Of a stretch of DNA of 17,046 nucleotides, positions 16,270 through 17,046 are shown one piece after another; the first letter of the stretch is position 1, and each line of letters begins with the position of its first letter. Made by a program: the position numbers and the translations under genes. Under the pieces are notes generated by a model that ran no database searches, was not told the origin of the DNA, and was given only the letters and a program-made list of their open reading frames with translations. Source of the stretch: CAINVV01 sp037140615 (GTDB taxonomy: Bacteria > Bacteroidota > Bacteroidia > Bacteroidales > Prolixibacteraceae); the NCBI GenBank assembly GCA_037140615.1, contig JBAXED010000088.1, positions 1 to 17,046 on the forward strand, given 5' to 3'.

Positions 16270-17033
16270 CAGAGAAAAAAACGAGCTTATCCCGAAGAAA
16301 TTTCTTCAAAAATGCCGGAGTTGCTGCCGGAACGCTGGTGGTCGCCTCCACCCTACCTTCCTTTAACGCAGTATTATATGCTGCCGTCAAGCGCAATACA
16401 AAGGGTCCATGGTATGGCATCGCCATTGACATTGAAAAATGCATTGGCTGCGGCACATGCGCCAAGACCTGCAAGTTAGAAAACAACGTTCCCCAGGAAC
16501 CTTTCTTCTTCAGAAGCTGGGTTGAGCAGTACACCATCCGCAAAGATGGTACACTCAACGTAGTATCTCCCAATGGCGGAATCGATGGATTTACGCCAAC
16601 AGTTCCGGCTGAAGAGATTGAAAAAACCTTCTTTGTGCCAAAGATGTGCAACCATTGTGCCAAATCTCCTTGCGTGCAAGTTTGTCCGGTAGGAGCAACT
16701 TACGAAACAGAAGAGGGTATCGTTCTGGTTGATGAAAAATATTGCCTCGGATGTAAATATTGTATCCAGGCATGCCCTTATGGCTGTCGGTATTTTCATC
16801 CGGACAAACATGTGGTCGACAAATGCACCCTGTGCTTTCATCGGATTAAAAAAGGATTAAATCCTGCCTGTATGGACAACTGTCCGACAAAAGCACGAAT
16901 TTCCGGTGATCTGAATGACCCGGAAAGTGCCATTTCAAAATTCATCCGCACAAAAAATGTGTATGTATTAAAACCACATTTGAACACAGGAAGTAAATTG
17001 TATTACAACGCATTAAATCAGGAGGTAAGATAA
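16266..17033 (+). CDS. Four-cluster [4Fe-4S] electron-transfer protein, NrfC/PsrB-like, Tat-exported
   Basis: Iron-sulfur subunit that would pass electrons between the tetraheme cytochrome and a quinone-linked membrane subunit. The 255-residue protein has a Tat signal (LSRRNFFK, residues 8-15, then an Ala/Val-rich segment to about 40), so it acts outside the cytoplasm. Sixteen cluster cysteines are visible in four groups typical of NrfC, PsrB, DmsB and TtrB: C59/62/65/69, C128/131/136/140, C160/163/166/170 and C187/190/202/206. An insert of about 55 residues follows the first group. The start overlaps the cytochrome stop. The gene ends two bases... more precisely its TAA is followed by one base and then the next ATG, so all three genes form one operon. 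No catalytic molybdenum subunit is seen in the window, so whether the complex is a quinol dehydrogenase or part of a larger oxidoreductase is open. Confidence 0.93.
   Translation: MTEKKTSLSRRNFFKNAGVAAGTLVVASTLPSFNAVLYAAVKRNTKGPWYGIAIDIEKCIGCGTCAKTCKLENNVPQEPFFFRSWVEQYTIRKDGTLNVVSPNGGIDGFTPTVPAEEIEKTFFVPKMCNHCAKSPCVQVCPVGATYETEEGIVLVDEKYCLGCKYCIQACPYGCRYFHPDKHVVDKCTLCFHRIKKGLNPACMDNCPTKARISGDLNDPESAISKFIRTKNVYVLKPHLNTGSKLYYNALNQEVR
17020..17026 (+). promoter_or_regulatory. Strong Shine-Dalgarno for the following gene
   Basis: AGGAGGT lies within the last codons of the Fe-S gene, eight bases before the ATG at 17035. Such a full match to the 16S rRNA tail is uncommon in Bacteroidota, and none of the other starts in the window has one. 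It supports the ATG at 17035 as a real start. Confidence 0.7.
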
Positions 17034-17034
17034 T

Positions 17035-17046
17035 ATGAATCCGGAA
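17035..17046 (+). CDS. Start of a third operon gene, possibly NrfD/PsrC-type membrane subunit (partial)
   Basis: Only four codons (M-N-P-E) are inside the window. The ATG sits one base after the Fe-S gene stop and eight bases after AGGAGGT, so a translated gene is well supported. The identity is a guess from gene order alone: a multiheme cytochrome followed by a four-cluster Fe-S protein is commonly followed by an NrfD/PsrC polytopic quinone-interacting subunit. Confidence 0.5.

Noticed and set aside
1..17046. CRISPR array, tRNA, rRNA, insertion sequence or phage genes
   Set aside because: Looked for repeat-spacer structure, cloverleaf-like sequence and transposase or integrase motifs; none seen. 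The short periodic repeats are too small and contiguous to be CRISPR.

Overview
The window reads as a chromosomal segment of a Bacteroidota bacterium, probably a free-living or gut Bacteroidales/Marinilabiliales type. The signs are: glycoside hydrolase genes of the kind these bacteria cluster for glycan use, weak or A-rich ribosome binding sites at most starts, one good match to the Bacteroidota promoter pattern (TTTG, 19-base spacer, TAnnTTTG) before the cytochrome gene, and a helicase carrying the HRDC plus C-terminal helix-turn-helix arrangement familiar from this phylum. Species cannot be named from the sequence alone.

Region 1 (13-8014, + strand) is a glycan-degradation cluster: a Tat-exported GH38 alpha-mannosidase, an AT-rich CPBP-type membrane protease with a long C-terminal extracytoplasmic extension, a second Sec-exported GH38 alpha-mannosidase, and a Sec-exported GH29 alpha-L-fucosidase. 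Together the enzymes would remove alpha-mannose and alpha-fucose from glycoprotein-type glycans in the periplasm. No SusC/SusD pair or regulator is inside the window. A 9-base-period inverted repeat fills the gap between the fucosidase stop and the convergent glpF stop.

Region 2 (8106-13092, - strand) holds glpK-glpF (glycerol uptake and phosphorylation, 41 bases apart), preceded upstream by a large PIF1/RecD-like helicase gene in the same direction. Region 3 (13294-14576, + strand) has a short DmeF-like cation diffusion facilitator that lacks the usual cytoplasmic C-terminal domain, then a DUF4256 protein. Convergent to it is an uncharacterised exported protein, probably a beta-barrel (14592-15473, -).

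Region 4 (15474-17046) starts with a 358-base non-coding stretch containing a second 9-base-period repeat and the clear promoter. It drives a redox operon: a membrane-anchored tetraheme cytochrome c, a Tat-exported four-cluster [4Fe-4S] protein (start overlaps the cytochrome stop), and the first codons of a third gene behind a strong Shine-Dalgarno, probably an NrfD/PsrC-type quinone-interacting membrane subunit.

Most genes are ordinary members of known families. The most distinctive items are the CPBP protease fused to what looks like a TIGR03435/DUF3738-like domain inside the mannosidase cluster, and the two related 9-base repeat elements.
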